64,000 nucleotides of DNA. Source: Hedera helix (Eukaryota; Streptophyta; Magnoliopsida; Apiales; Araliaceae). Position numbers and translations under genes: made by a program. Shown piece by piece: positions 47,491 through 59,490 of this stretch. The notes below the pieces were generated by a model. It had not been told where the DNA came from. It did no database searches and was given only the letters and a program-made list of their open reading frames with translations. Where the stretch lies: NCBI GenBank assembly GCA_947179155.2, contig OX359282.1:14204010-14268009 (forward strand), in the 5' to 3' direction. Position 1 is the first letter of the stretch. Each line of letters begins with the position of its first letter.

Positions 47491-47862
47491 CAATGTTCTA
47501 AAAATTGCTAGGAGACGGAGGGGGCACATAGCGCCTAGGCCACCTAGGCGGTGCCTACGCATTTTCCTAGGCATATTGGGCATTTGCGGTCTTATTTATT
47601 TATTTTTCTATTTTATATACTTGTTATATTATATAAAGCATACATAGTAGATGTAACTTTTTAAATTTTTACATGAAAAATTACCATAAAACAATCTTTT
47701 AATTCTTAAAAAATTTATTTCAAGTATTATACAGTTTCAAAACCTTTATTAAGTTAATGCGGTAGATGTCTAATTCTGCCTAGGCAAGGGCCTAGGTGCG
47801 CATCCAAACCTACGTGGTAGAGAACCCGCCTAGCATCTAGGTGAGGAATAAGCGGAACACTG
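47491..47862. mobile_element. hAT-type MITE (372 bp)
   Basis: The left end CAATGTTCTAAAAATTGC and the right end, reverse complement CAGTGTTCCGCTTATTCC, are related. Internal GCCTAGGC/CACCTAGGCGG words occur near both ends. 8-bp flanks TATATAAA (47483-47490) and TATATATA (47863-47870) differ at one base, which fits an 8-bp hAT duplication. No coding capacity. Confidence 0.7.
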
Positions 47863-48344
47863 TATATATATACAAGAATGAAGCCACAATGTTTTTTCGC
47901 CAAGAGGGGGCATAACATACTTGTTGTCAGGCCATGAATAAGTTATCAGAGGTCCAAAGGCAGTGCTAACGGCCTAAATTTTGTAGGCAATTTTGTACTT
48001 TTTGGTTGAACTGTAGCCTAGTTGTATTGTAGTATATAAGGACCTAGTATAGACCGTGGCGAAAAGAGACCCTAAATTGTGATATCCGTATAATGTAATT
48101 TAGAAAATGGGAGAAGTGATATATTTACAGAATTTCCATATGTTTTAAGTTGACTTAAAAAAATCAAATGAATTTTATATTTTGGAACGAAGAGAGTATT
48201 TCTTCTTCTTTTTTTCTTCCAAAGAGTATTTTCGATATGCTTAACTTTTTCATAAATATTTTGGGGACCAGAAGAAAGAATATCAAACTCTTACAAGCTA
48301 AAAAGAATTTCAAATTTTTTGTAGCCCCCAAGGAGCTTCATGTA

Positions 48345-48381
<37 letters not shown>

Positions 48382-49362
48382 TTCCTGGCTTCTGGTTGAT
48401 TGACTTAGTTGTGCGAAGATTAGAAAAAATCCTCGTTTGTTCAAGAACTCAAAATTGCTATCTTTTAACTATGAGGTCATCCTAGTAAGTGTTATAGGAT
48501 TTTGATGAAAAAAGCATAATACTCTCCATCATGACCAGAAGAATAGTAAAATATTTACTCGGATTTACTTTTTAGATTCTTTCTACTCAATTATTTTTTT
48601 TCTCTCTTATTAGCTCGTTTGTGTTCCAAAATAATGATTAATAAACAATATTTTTCCTGATTTAGTCATAAGAAAAGCATAATACTGTATACCACGGTCA
48701 AAAGAAGAGTACCTACAAAACAATAGTAAAATATTGTCTTGAATTTACTTTTTAGTTATTTTCTTTCAACTCGACTATTTATTTTTGTAATATTTGTTCA
48801 TTTATGTTCCAAATAATAGTCAAGAAATGATATTTTACTTACTTTAGTCATAAGAAAATAATCACTCTCCTTCTCACGCGTGGGCATAAATGCTTATAGT
48901 AATATCTTTTCTATTAGAAAAAGTAAATGATTTTCAGTAAGAAGAAAACACCCTTTTTCAAATCACCAAGTAAAAAAGGAATGTTTATTATTTTTAAAAT
49001 CATTCTGGTTTGTGTATGAAGAAAGAGGTGAAACACAAAAATAAGCAAAAGAAGACAATATAAAGTCAATAGTTTAACAAATTTTTGAAGAAAATAAAAA
49101 ACAATTGCTAATATAAATAATAATTTTGTTATACGTATTGATCTATACAATGATTCTTTGTAAAATAATGGGTCCCATAGGAAAATTAAAATATGGAACC
49201 CACCATTTTATAAAAAATCATTGTATAATCATTACGTACAGATAAATTTGTTAAGCAACGATAAAAAAAAATTATTCTTCAAATTTATCTTTAGCATTAG
49301 TTACAAATATAGTAGTGGTGACGTGATAATAGTCAATCAACTAAAAATAAAAAGAATGACAT
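47863..49362. other. Intergenic, no gene supported
   Basis: AT-rich with a (TG)n(TA)n microsatellite at 48343-48380. Two diverged direct copies of a segment containing AGAAGA(A)TAGTAAAATATT...GAATTTACTTTTTAG lie near 48535-48690 and 48700-48850. No convincing coding. Confidence 0.5.
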
Positions 49363-50922
49363 GTTAATGATAGATTGCTCGACACACTTGCGTTAAGTGG
49401 TCGTCGCCCATATCGTTTCTAGCAAAGTTGTATTGTTGGAACACCAACGATACCGCAACCCTTCACTTATATTGAAGCTAGAACCTTGGTATTGGTGGAA
49501 CACCAACGACACCGCAACCCTTCGCTTATATTGAAGCGAGAAACTTAGTACAATTGACGAATGATGTATTGAAATTGGTGTTGAATGGAATCTCGGCCCG
49601 TTGCTTATACCGAAGAAAGATAGATAGAAGACGCCACAATCAAGTATGTACTGTTGATTGATAAGTTAAATTGAACGCACAAAAGTACTTGATAAATTTA
49701 GCAGTTCATCAACGAACCAAAAGAGAAAATTATACAATTTTATTAATGAATGAATGAATTATGAAATACATCAGCTTTATACCCTATTCATACAACTCAA
49801 AAGTAATCCAAATTCTAAAAACAAAAGGAAAATTAATTACATAACAATCAAAATTAAACTTAGAATCGAAATCCGAACTAAATACAATTCCTAATTACTT
49901 TAGAATTAAATCCTTGTTTCTTGCTGCGTTTTCTAGCTTCTAGATAGCCTTTAATCCACGCCTCTTTGAACCTTATAGAATTAGCGAACTTCAGTCCTCT
50001 AGAAGCCACGCATGCCCAACAACCCAAAGCTGATTTGGAATCATCTTGCTGCACAATTTGATCTTTCTAAACGCATATGATTCCTGCCTTATTTTGGATT
50101 AGGATTGGCCTCCTTTGAAGCTATGATTCTGCCGTGTATTGTCTTGCAATTCCCTCCGTGCTTTGGAGTGTAAGAACTGCCGCAACTTGAATGGTCTTAT
50201 GCCGTGATCTAACCTGCTATCTGCCTCAAAGTATAAAACTGAACCAATTAGGATTGCCGCAAATTAGGAATTGAAACTGCCAAGGCTAGCTTGGATTCCT
50301 TGCTGAAATTTCAGAGCCTGAATCACGAGTGAACAGCTTGCCGATGTTTGCTAGAATTGAGAACTGCCGCGTGAATAACCATGAATCCTTCCGTGCATTG
50401 GTTTAAGCTTTCTTTGCCGCAATCCTGCAGACTTTCCTTCCGTAGAAAGGATTGCTGGAGTTGCCGCGTTATGGAACCCAATTTTCGTGTGAGGGCTGTG
50501 AATCCTTGCCGCTGTTGGACAATTAGTTGCCGAGGTTTGGGAAAGAAGAAGCCGCGGATAGCCTTCCTAAAGTTTAACCGTGTGGAAATTAGAGCTGCTG
50601 TGGTTGGCTTATTGTTGGACTGCTTATTGTAGCTTTATTTGGGACAGCCGACCTTAGACTTTAAGCTGCAGACATGTCTAATTTGTATACTTGCTTGTGG
50701 GCTGCTGAACTTGACCATTTTAGGCTGCTACTTAATTGATCCATTAAGACTTTACTCATGTTATTTATTCTAAGTTCAGTTCCTCTTGATTCCCCTTGAA
50801 TTAACTTGAGCCAAATTACAAAGTTTTCCTTGAACAGATTTTGATAGCAATTTGAATTGGATCAATCCCTTTAGCCAAGTAATCAAAAATCTCATCCTCG
50901 GTTGATGTAGAGGATTGTGTCA
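49363..50922 (-). repeat. LTR-like sequence, possible solo or truncated LTR (family unknown)
   Basis: Read on the minus strand it begins TGACACAATCCTCTACATC at 50922. It has a TATA-like GGGTATAAAGC near 49780-49790, followed by an ATTCATTCATTAATAAAATT region typical of retrotransposon LTR transcripts. A GCCG-rich upstream part lies at 50130-50545. A 60-bp tandem pair (GGAACACCAACGA...CGCAACCCTTC) sits at 49437-49555. The far end is uncertain and no target duplication was found. Confidence 0.35.
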
Positions 50923-52150
50923 GTTAGGAATTTCATGCCACTTTATAATTCAAAATAGAGATATATCTTTATTTATAGAATGGACAAAAAAGGAAAATAT
51001 CTCTCTAATTTTGGACTTAAGGGGGTATTTTTTTAATTTAAAAAAAGCCTTGGCCAATAGTTACATAGAAGAAATTAAAATTTGGGGTGGGGCCTTGGCC
51101 CGGTCCGGCCATGCTTATGGTCTGCCCGGGTGCTAAGGATATTTAATTGAGTATGAATTCTACACTCTTCCATCTCTTTACAGAAATATTGTGAATACGC
51201 GCATGCATGTTACATTAATTTTCAACCCAAGTTGAAAGTTCTATTGAATTATCACTGGTGTAAACTTTACTTTCCTTTGTGCGACCAATCACAACCACCC
51301 TGAAAGTCATATACTTCAAAACTGCAGCGATCAGAAGTATGAAGAGTCTGTTACATTAATAAGTTTAAGATAAGCTATACATCGTTTAAGATAAGTTACA
51401 TTTTCAATCAATTGAAAATCTTTTTTATATCTTGGTTTATCTCAATGTTTGAATCACGAAATTGGTCTAAGATTTGAGGGTGAGATGTATGGTCTTAATC
51501 CACTCCCAAGTCTAATTCAAATGAAATTTTGTATTAAAGTATGAGTGTAGATTCGGAAACTCTATCCACTTTGACACTGTATACTTAGCAATTCATTCAA
51601 AGGACAACTCGTCAAATATGATGGGTTAATAATGTATTTTGTTTGATTTTTTCTGTGAGAATGATCAGAAACTTTATTCCATCTTAGAATTGTCGTCCAA
51701 ATACTAATTTTGTATTTGAGAATTTATTTTGTCATCTAAACAGATGATATTGTTGAGTTCCAAGTATAGGTGTCACCTTTTCATCCACGTAGCCTCGACC
51801 ATAATTGTTTGTTTGAAGTTATTTCATCTAAACCTCAACCACAAATCTTTTCTAGGCTTTATTTGTCACTTAGCCAAGAATAGTCTGCATGACTCTGTCA
51901 GCTTCTTTTGCTGTTACAAAAAAACTTATGTGGCAACACGAGTCCTCAAATTGTATTGAAGTGACAAAAATTCATGCAAAAGATGGAATGCTGGCCAAAT
52001 TTGCCATGTAAATTGGACAGAAGTACAAATATTTCTTCTCAACTCAGTTCACAGGTGTCACTCCCTTACTCTATTTATCCTCCTATAAATTCCCTGCAAT
52101 TCCATGCTTTTGCCATCATCAAGCAATAGTGATAAGCTAGCAATCTCACC
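50923..52150. other. Intergenic and 5' flank of the 11S globulin pseudogene
   Basis: Mostly unassigned sequence with a short GC-rich patch at 51085-51135. A TATA-like CTATTTATCCTCCTATAAAT near 52070-52089 lies about 70 bp before the globulin ATG, so it may be the relic promoter. Confidence 0.45.
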
Positions 52151-52741
52151 ATGGCCAACTCTTCCTTGCTCTCTGTTACTTTCTGCCTTATTGTTTTGGG
52201 CCATAGCTGCTTAGCCACTACTCAATATTATCAACCGCAACAGCAACCTTAATCTACTTAAGCCCCACCGGAAATTCCAGTACGAGGCTGTAGTCATTGA
52301 ACAATGGGATGAGAATAACGACCAGATGCAGTGTGCAGAGTGACCGCAACTCTTCATGTTATCGAGCTGAGAGGCCTCTCCTTGCCCTCATTCAACAGTA
52401 CACCCATGATAATCTTTGTCCAACGAGGTTAGATTTCTAACTCTTTCCACTTTAATGTGATTAATTTTTCATAGAGATAATTTTTCATGCCATGTATTTA
52501 TATTTTTCTGATTGACATGTTTTTGCAATTGTCAGATTTTGAACTAGGCTCTTTGAGAACAAGAACCTAGCTCTTCTTTTTTGTTCTTTTTTTTTCTTTT
52601 TCTTTTGCTGGGCTTACCTTAGCTTAGGTTAGCTCATTTTTGCTTAAACCCAAGAACTGGGTTTTGGAGAATCTGTCATTTAAAACTTTTTGTTCCATAA
52701 ATATTTGGCAATTTACTAAAAAAGAATTTCATATTCTTGAA

Positions 52742-52773
<32 letters not shown>

Positions 52774-53831
52774 TAATACTTTACATCACGAGAACTTACA
52801 AACAGAGTATCAATACAAAATTTTACTAACAGAAAGACGTGACTTACTTGCGGTCTATGTATTTTAAATCAGTATGTATTTCTTAGGATTTTAATTTCAA
52901 AAATACCATTGGTACATCTTTCTTTTGAGAATTATGTTTGGAATATTCTGTTTGTAGACCTTTCCCATTATGTATTACATATGAACAGGTGCATAATAAG
53001 GATCATGTATCCTGGCTGCCCAGAAACCTACCACTCAGTCCAGCAAACTCAGGAAGGAAGACAAAAGAGCCAAAGGTTCAAGGATCGCCACCAGAAGGTT
53101 CATCAATTCCGTCAAGGAGATGTCGTCGCTTTGCCAGCCAGAAAGGGTCCTACAATGATGGCAACAACCAACTTGTTCTTTTCATTATACATGACACTGG
53201 TAACAATGCCAACCAGCTTGACCAGAACCTAGAGTAAGTAAATAATACTAACTCCATCCTGAAAATAATAGTTATTCATTCTTATATTGGGATTTTTTGA
53301 TACATCTCAAGAACATATTTATATATTGAATTTTGGTATAATTTAAAACATAATATATTATATATTTAGAAAATAAATTCATATTGTAAGTTTAATGTAT
53401 GAACATATTTTCAGTGTTGTGTCAAAAACCTTTAAAAAGTGATATCTTTCTAGTATGGGAGTATAATACTCTCCTCTCTCTCTCTCTCTCTCTCTAGCAC
53501 TCTGTCCTGACAAATTGTCATGTTTATGTAACTGACAGAATTTCTACCTAGCCGGCAATCCACAAGCTCAGCAGCAACCTAGAAGTTTGCATGAGTGCGA
53601 AGACCGTCCATCAAACAATATTATCCAGGGTTTTGATGTTGAGAATTTGGCCGATGCTTTTGGTGTAGATATAGAGACAGCGAGGAAGCTACAGAGCCAG
53701 AATGATAAGAGAGGAAAGATCATAAAGGTCGAAAATGGTCTTCAAGTTCTAAGACCACAAAGTTCTCAAGAGGAAGAAGGAAGAGAATACAAAACCATTA
53801 ATGGCTTGGAGGAGACAAGTTGCAGCATGGG
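52151..53831 (+). pseudogene. 11S globulin (legumin-type) seed storage protein, truncated pseudogene
   Basis: Exon 1 (52151-52427) starts with a signal-peptide-like MANSSLLSVTFCLIVLGHSC, then FQYEAVVIEQWDENNDQMQC and LPSFNSTP. Exon 2 (52989-53233) has YPGCPETYHSVQQTQEG, QKVHQFRQGDVVALPA and GNNANQLDQNLE. Exon 3 (53539-53831) has NFYLAGNPQAQQQPRSLHE, DAFGVDIETARKLQSQND and NGLEETSCSM. Intron places match legumin genes. Lesions: TAA after only 33 codons and a second TAA soon after, a TGA after QMQCAE with lost codons, frame slips in exon 2, and complete loss of the basic chain after NGLEET, where an AT-rich duplication begins. Functional homologues are vacuolar hexameric seed reserves. This copy is dead. 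Confidence 0.9.
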
Positions 53832-53881
53832 GATATTGTATAAAAATCCTATTTATTAATTTAATGTTTATTTATGTTAAA

Positions 53882-53952
53882 TATTTATTTATTAATAAAA
53901 GTACATCATTTGTCATTCATTAAATGGTCATTATTTTGTTTATATAATTATC

Positions 53953-54003
<51 letters not shown>

Positions 54004-54071
54004 TTATTTATTAATAAAAGTACATCATTTGTCATTCATTAAATGGTCATTATTTTGTTTATATAATTATC

Positions 54072-54106
<35 letters not shown>
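53882..54106. repeat. 119-bp period duplication with (TA)n tracts
   Basis: TATTTATTTATTAATAAAAG...TTATCCAAATATATA occurs twice (53882-53960 and 54001-54079), apparently identical. Each copy is followed by a TA dinucleotide run (53955-54000 and 54076-54106). It adjoins the breakpoint of the globulin pseudogene. Confidence 0.9.
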
Positions 54107-54110
<4 letters not shown>

Positions 54111-55784
54111 TTATGTGTATAAATAACTATTATATACAGAAGATATAAATCATATATAATATATATAAATAAAGATATAATGATTTATAACCTATGATAA
54201 TTTGAAGATATTATCATATAGTTTATAGTATTTTAATAAAGATGATTTATCTTAATCAAAGAAGTTGGACTTCTAATTAAAGCATTAATGCATTAACGGT
54301 GTGCATTAAACGGATGATAATATTTTATTTATAAAATATTTTTACCTAAATATTAATTTATGAATGTTTATTAATTTTAAAATAATAACCTTAAAACGTT
54401 AATTAAAAAAGACATAGTGAGTACTTTTCTTTAATAAATGTTGTAAAACCTGTATAAAAAAAAAAAGTTGGTCCCCATCCCATATATGGTGCATGGAGAG
54501 TGGGATCACGTCTCCAATTTAGGACACATGACTTTCACCTTTTAATTAAAGGAGCCATCAACAAGACATTGCTTTTCTCAAATATCACTCACTTTTTTTC
54601 GGAGCGTAGGTATCCAAAATCTCCAATGTTGGGAATATGAATACAACTTGCATGCAGTATATATCCAACAAATTGCTCTTTGTTAGGGATGGAAAATTAG
54701 CAATGGTGCATTGCGGTTTCAATTTTTTAATAATTTGAAATAGAATCTGTCTTAAAAAAATTTGAACCGAAACCACACCTAACCGATAAGGATTTAAGAT
54801 TTTTTTATACTAAAAACGCACCAACTTGCACGGGTCAAAAATTAATAATATTTTAACTTGATTTTAATTAAATTAGTTTAATATTTTTACAACCCACATT
54901 TTAATAGCATTCATTAAAATAACTCAAGAAATATAAACAAGTACCATATGAATATAAGTTCAATTAAAATTAAGATAACACTGTTATAGTTTTAATGTAT
55001 ATCAACTATATATAAAAATATTTATAAATTAACTTTTGATATGCAAAAGTAAAAGATAATAAAAATTTACATTTGAGTAAATCTATGACTATATATAATT
55101 CTATAGAAAATAATAATGTTACGAAATATATAGATATAATTAAAATAAACATGTATATATATAGCAGTTCAAGAAAAAGTACGGTACATCAGTGGTTCAG
55201 AGATAAATACCAAAATTGCATTGCACTATCATGATTCAAAAAATTTTACACCAAAATTGTATGGAATCCATTATTACATAAAGTAGATAGTATGAATAAG
55301 ATTTGAAGTTGTTCTATACTCTCTCCTACTTTCTTTTTATAAATTTGTGTCAAATTTGTTCAAAAACAAAAGGTTAGTCCCCATATGGAATTAAAGAAGA
55401 AATGAGCAACACAGAAAAAAAAAGGAAAACAAAAAAAAGGACAATTTGTAAACTCAATTATGAAAAGGCCCTAAAACAAATAAGTGGTTGAAAAGCAAAG
55501 GTGCCTTCATGGTTGAATTATTGATAATAATTCTAATAGCGAATAATATGCTTCAAAGCAGTGGCTGCTCTAGAATAGAATAGAAAGAGATATGAGCAGC
55601 ACATCAAAGACGAAAGAAAATAGGACAGGTGATGTCTATTCCTTCTGCATGGAGTATCTGGTATGTCTCAGCCTCCAACACATGCAATTAACGACCCCAC
55701 AAGTGGTTAGATGGTTGTAGCTGTCGCGAGATGTCTCCGGTGTGGGTATTATAATTAGCAAAAAAAAAATAAAAAATTATGTAC
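54107..55784. other. Intergenic, no gene supported
   Basis: AT-rich sequence between the globulin relic and the foldback array. Short open frames only, and no transposon ends identified. Confidence 0.5.
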
Positions 55785-56793
55785 TATCCGTTAACATAGT
55801 TAGCGGCTGGAAAGAATATTTTTTTTTTGTTTTTTTTTTAAAAATTAGCAACTTGCATAAAAAAAAATAATTATTCTTTCAATCCGTTAACTATGTTAGC
55901 GGGTGGAGAGTGAATTGATAATTTTTATTTTTTTTTATTTTTAAAGTACCAAATTGCATAAAAAAAAAATTACTATTCCAACCTGTTAATTATGTTAGCG
56001 GGTGGAGAGAATGAATATTTTTTTTTAAAGTATTAACTTGAACTTGTATATATAAAAAAAAAAAAAAAAATCATGTTCCAATCCGTTAACTATGTTAACG
56101 GGTGGAGAGAATGATAAAAAAAATAAAAAAATTCTTATTCCAACCTGTTAATTATGTTAGTGGGTGGAGAAAATGATTTTTTTTTAAAGTTCCAACTTGA
56201 ACTTGCAATAAAAATAAAATAAATTTTGCTATTTAAACTCGTTAACTATGTTAGCGGGTGGAGAGAATGATTTTTTTACAATTTTTAAAGTACCAACTTG
56301 AACTTGCATAAAAAAAAAATTCTATTCCAACTCGTTAACTATGTTAGCGGGTGGAGAGAATTAATTATTATTATTATTATTATTATTTTTTAAAGAACCA
56401 ACTTGAACTAGCTTTAAATTTTTTTTCCATCCGCTAACATAGTTAACGGGTTGAAATAGGAAATTATTATTATTTTTTATTTTTTATTTTTTTATGCAAG
56501 TTCAAGTTGGTAATTTAAAAAAAATATATTTACTCTCTCCATCCGCTAACATAGTTAACGGGTTGGAATAACAAATTTTTTTTAATGCAATTTAGTACTT
56601 TAAAAATAAAAAAAATTATTAATTCACTCTCCACCTGCTAACATAGTTAACGATTTGGAAGAATAAATTTTTTTTAATGCAAATTGCTATCTTTTTTTAA
56701 AAAAATTAAAAATTCTTCTACCCGTTAACTTAGTTAGCGTCTTGTATTTTTTTTTTATTTTTTTTTTCTGTCTGCTAACTTAGTTAGCGGCTG
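55785..56793. repeat. Foldback array: 12 spaced copies of a CCGTTAACTATGTTAGCGG motif in inverted halves
   Basis: A near-palindromic motif recurs every 70-115 bp. The forms at about 55881, 55981, 56077, 56143, 56236 and 56328 read CCGTTAACTATGTTAGCGGGTGGAGAG or close variants. Those at about 56428, 56540 and 56631 are inverted (CCGCTAACATAGTTAACGGG). The copies at 55785, 56718 and 56769 are mixed. Spacers follow the same symmetry: ACTTGAACTTGCATAAAA on the left, TTATGCAAGTTCAAGT on the right. The whole is a ~1-kb inverted repeat centred near 56400. No coding. It resembles foldback or MULE-like non-autonomous elements. Confidence 0.75.
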
Positions 56794-56939
56794 GAGATGT
56801 AATGACCACGAATTTCATTAAATATTGTAATTATAATTATTATCTAATTAGCAATGAATTAAAAATTTTGTATTAATTAATTGTGCATTAGATAATTAAA
56901 TAGATATACTTGTGTATGTGTATATTTATTTAAAGCAAT

Positions 56940-58250
56940 GAATCAATAGGGTATGTTGAAGGTTGTTTTGATTTGATGATGATGATTGTTGTGCAAAAAT
57001 GATTGTGGTAAATGTGCTTACATGGTTGATTGTCAATGTGTATCTGACAAAGCGCTTATGTGCTAATGTGCTTATGTGCTTAAGTGATTATGTGCGTAGA
57101 TTTTCTGAAAGTGCTTATGTGCTTAAGTGACAAAATGATTATATGTTAATCAAATTATGTGTCTACATGATCATGTGTGTATGATATCTTACCTATGTCT
57201 AAATACTGTAAATCCAAACACTTGTTTAACACAAATATGATTTTGTTGTAAACTATCTTGTCTTATAAAAGAAAATGAAAGTTATTCGGTTCAAATGTTG
57301 TAAAGTCATTTTAAAAGATATTTGTGTACAAAGGACTTAGATTTTAAAGATCAGAAATGTTAGGTTGATCTTTCAGTAGGAGTCACTCTGCATAAAAGAT
57401 GTATGATATAAGTAGAGTAGCATAAGAATGAATCATTGCTATATTTATGTATGACAGAGTCTGTAAAGTCCTTTCCATATATAATGATGTAATAATGTAA
57501 GAAATGACTTGGTTAGAAAAGATCAAATCTGTTAGGTTGATCTTATGTTAGATCTGATCAGTCTATATGATCGTAGAACGAACTCTACGATTCCAAGCAA
57601 AGAAGGCTCAACGATTCTGTATAAATCGTAGAGTGAACTATACGACTCCTTATTAGGATAACTCTACGATCATCAAAGAGAGTCAGATGTGCAAGAGGTC
57701 TACTGAATATACAAGCTAAATTAAAGAACTGATCAAGTACAAATCGTAGAGCTGAACTCTACGATCGTTGAACAGTCAGCTAAGCTAGCCATCAGTTAAC
57801 GCTGTATCAGAGAATAAATATACTCTACGATACAATCAATCTTGCAAGATCGTAGAGTAAATTTGAAGAACAAGCACTACGAGAACTATACGATTTGCAC
57901 AGTTAGAAGAAATCATAGAGTGGAACCGGATGTCAAAGACAATACAAAAGATTGTTCTACACATAGAACAATCGTTGAGTAGAAATAAAGGATGTGCCAA
58001 CTGTGACAACAACTCAACGATTCCACTAAAAAGCACTGCAGTTAGCAACTTCACGACTAACGCAGAAGGACAAGCTAAGTAGAACGAAATCATAACGCAA
58101 AGCACTGCAGACAAACTCTACGATCTGAACACAACAGCAATATCGCAGAGTAAAAGAGAAGATCGCTCCAACTCAACCATTTACCCGACATACTTCAAAT
58201 AACGAGTGGAACTGAATTCGTAGAGTCCAAATGAGTAGACAATCACTCTA
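56940..58250 (+). other. Block X copy 2: motif-rich sequence, inverted relative to 11934-13181
   Basis: Shares long recognisable stretches with the reverse complement of 11934-13160, for example GTGCTTACATGGTTGATTG, GATCAGAAATGTTAGGTTG and GATCAAGTACAAATCGTAGA. It has ten exact TCGTAGAG/CTCTACGA octamers (two more at about 58825 and 58862) plus variants, and a perfect 9-bp-stem hairpin at 57743-57765. A frame at 57836-58114 (minus) parallels one in copy 1 but is not convincing as protein. It lies in the presumed U3 of the chromovirus LTR. Confidence 0.55.
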
Positions 58251-58999
58251 CGAATTCAATATAAGAAGTAGCAAAGAATCATAACTGCAATATGGTGCGA
58301 GGGGAGATAATGTATTTCTCTTCCAGATTCGAAAGGGATTAAGTGCTTTTAAGATACAGATGCATGTCAGAGTCACAGAAGACTTTGTGCCTAAAAAACT
58401 ATAAGTCAGGACCCACTGCTCAGGAAAATAGTGAATAGAGTCAGACTAATGGGACATCTCTGAATGCATCAGAACAGTTGGTTCTAAAAGTCAAGAAAGG
58501 TATTTATTTATTGATGAATCAGAAGGTTAATTAGCAAAGGATATAATAATCTTTACTGAACAACTCTGGGAGTGCAACGGCTATAAATTCAGAGAAAACT
58601 AAGCTACAGTTTGATATCTCAGAACATGTCAGAAAAGGGAAGAAGAACTGACACAAGCAGCAAGAAAGTCAACATCGAAGAAATCAAGGATCTGCTCAAA
58701 GCCAAAGTAACCCAACGGATCTTTCAACGGTAAAATATGAACAAAGATATAAAGGCTTTGCTAATTAACAAAGAAAGAAGTTTTGTTGAAAAACAAAAAA
58801 GAGAGGATGCTGGACAACAACAGATCGTAGAGCAAAACTAAGAAGAATATGCTGAAGAACACTCTACGATCCACCAGAACACTAATACTGAATTGAGAAA
58901 GACATAGAGTGAAATAACTCTATCACAAGAGAAGTGTTCAGAGCTGCTAGGCACATAGTAGAGAGAAGCTTAAACGCCAACTTGATACAGACATGGAAG

Positions 59000-59490
59000 C
59001 AACTGAGTACCAAAAGGAAGGAGCATTACAGTCATCTCAGAAGCCCATCTCGAGAAGCTATGGACAGTCTATGATAAGAAGGAACAACTGAGTACCTAAA
59101 GGAAGGAGCTTCACAGTCATCTCAGGAGTTTGTCTCGAGAAGTTATCAAGTACCAAATGAGCTGAAGTTCAAAAGCCTAGCAGCACAATGAGTGATCATA
59201 AGAAGATATTGAGCATATAAATAAGTCAAGCATCATTGCCGAACTCAATATCATTTCAGGAATGATCACATCCTGCTACTGAGTATTTAAAGACAATGGA
59301 ACTTAAAGTACAACTCAGTAGCAAATCCAACATCTATCAACATGCAAGGAGCCAAGTCTATTGGAATTGAAGAGGGCAGTTATGTCCTTATCTTAGTGAC
59401 TAAATGAGCCAAGTCTGTTGGACTTGAAGAGGGCAGTTGTGTCCTTGTCCGAGTGACTAAATTAGCCAAACCTGCTGGGTTTGAAGGGTT
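59000..59490 (+). repeat. Two sets of tandem repeats in the LTR U3
   Basis: Set 1: CAACTGAGTACC...AAAGGAAGGAGC...CAGTCATCTCAG...TCTCGAGAAG at 59000-59070 and 59086-59146. Set 2: GAGCCAAGTCTGTTGGACTT...GAGGGCAGTTGTGTCCTTG with a 57-58-bp period at 59349-59490 (about 2.4 copies). They lie upstream of the TATA box, where repeats often act as LTR enhancers, but this is inference. Confidence 0.75.

Noticed and set aside
50381..50632. 83-codon plus-strand frame
   Set aside because: Arises from the GCCG-rich LTR-like stretch. No family resemblance or neighbouring exon.
49363..50922. Endogenous pararetrovirus fragment
   Set aside because: No movement protein, coat or RT motifs in any frame. TATA and AT-rich transcript-start features fit an LTR better.
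55785..56793. CRISPR-like array of regularly spaced repeats
   Set aside because: Repeats are diverged and inverted around a centre, spacers are repeated themselves, and the context is a plant nuclear genome without cas genes.
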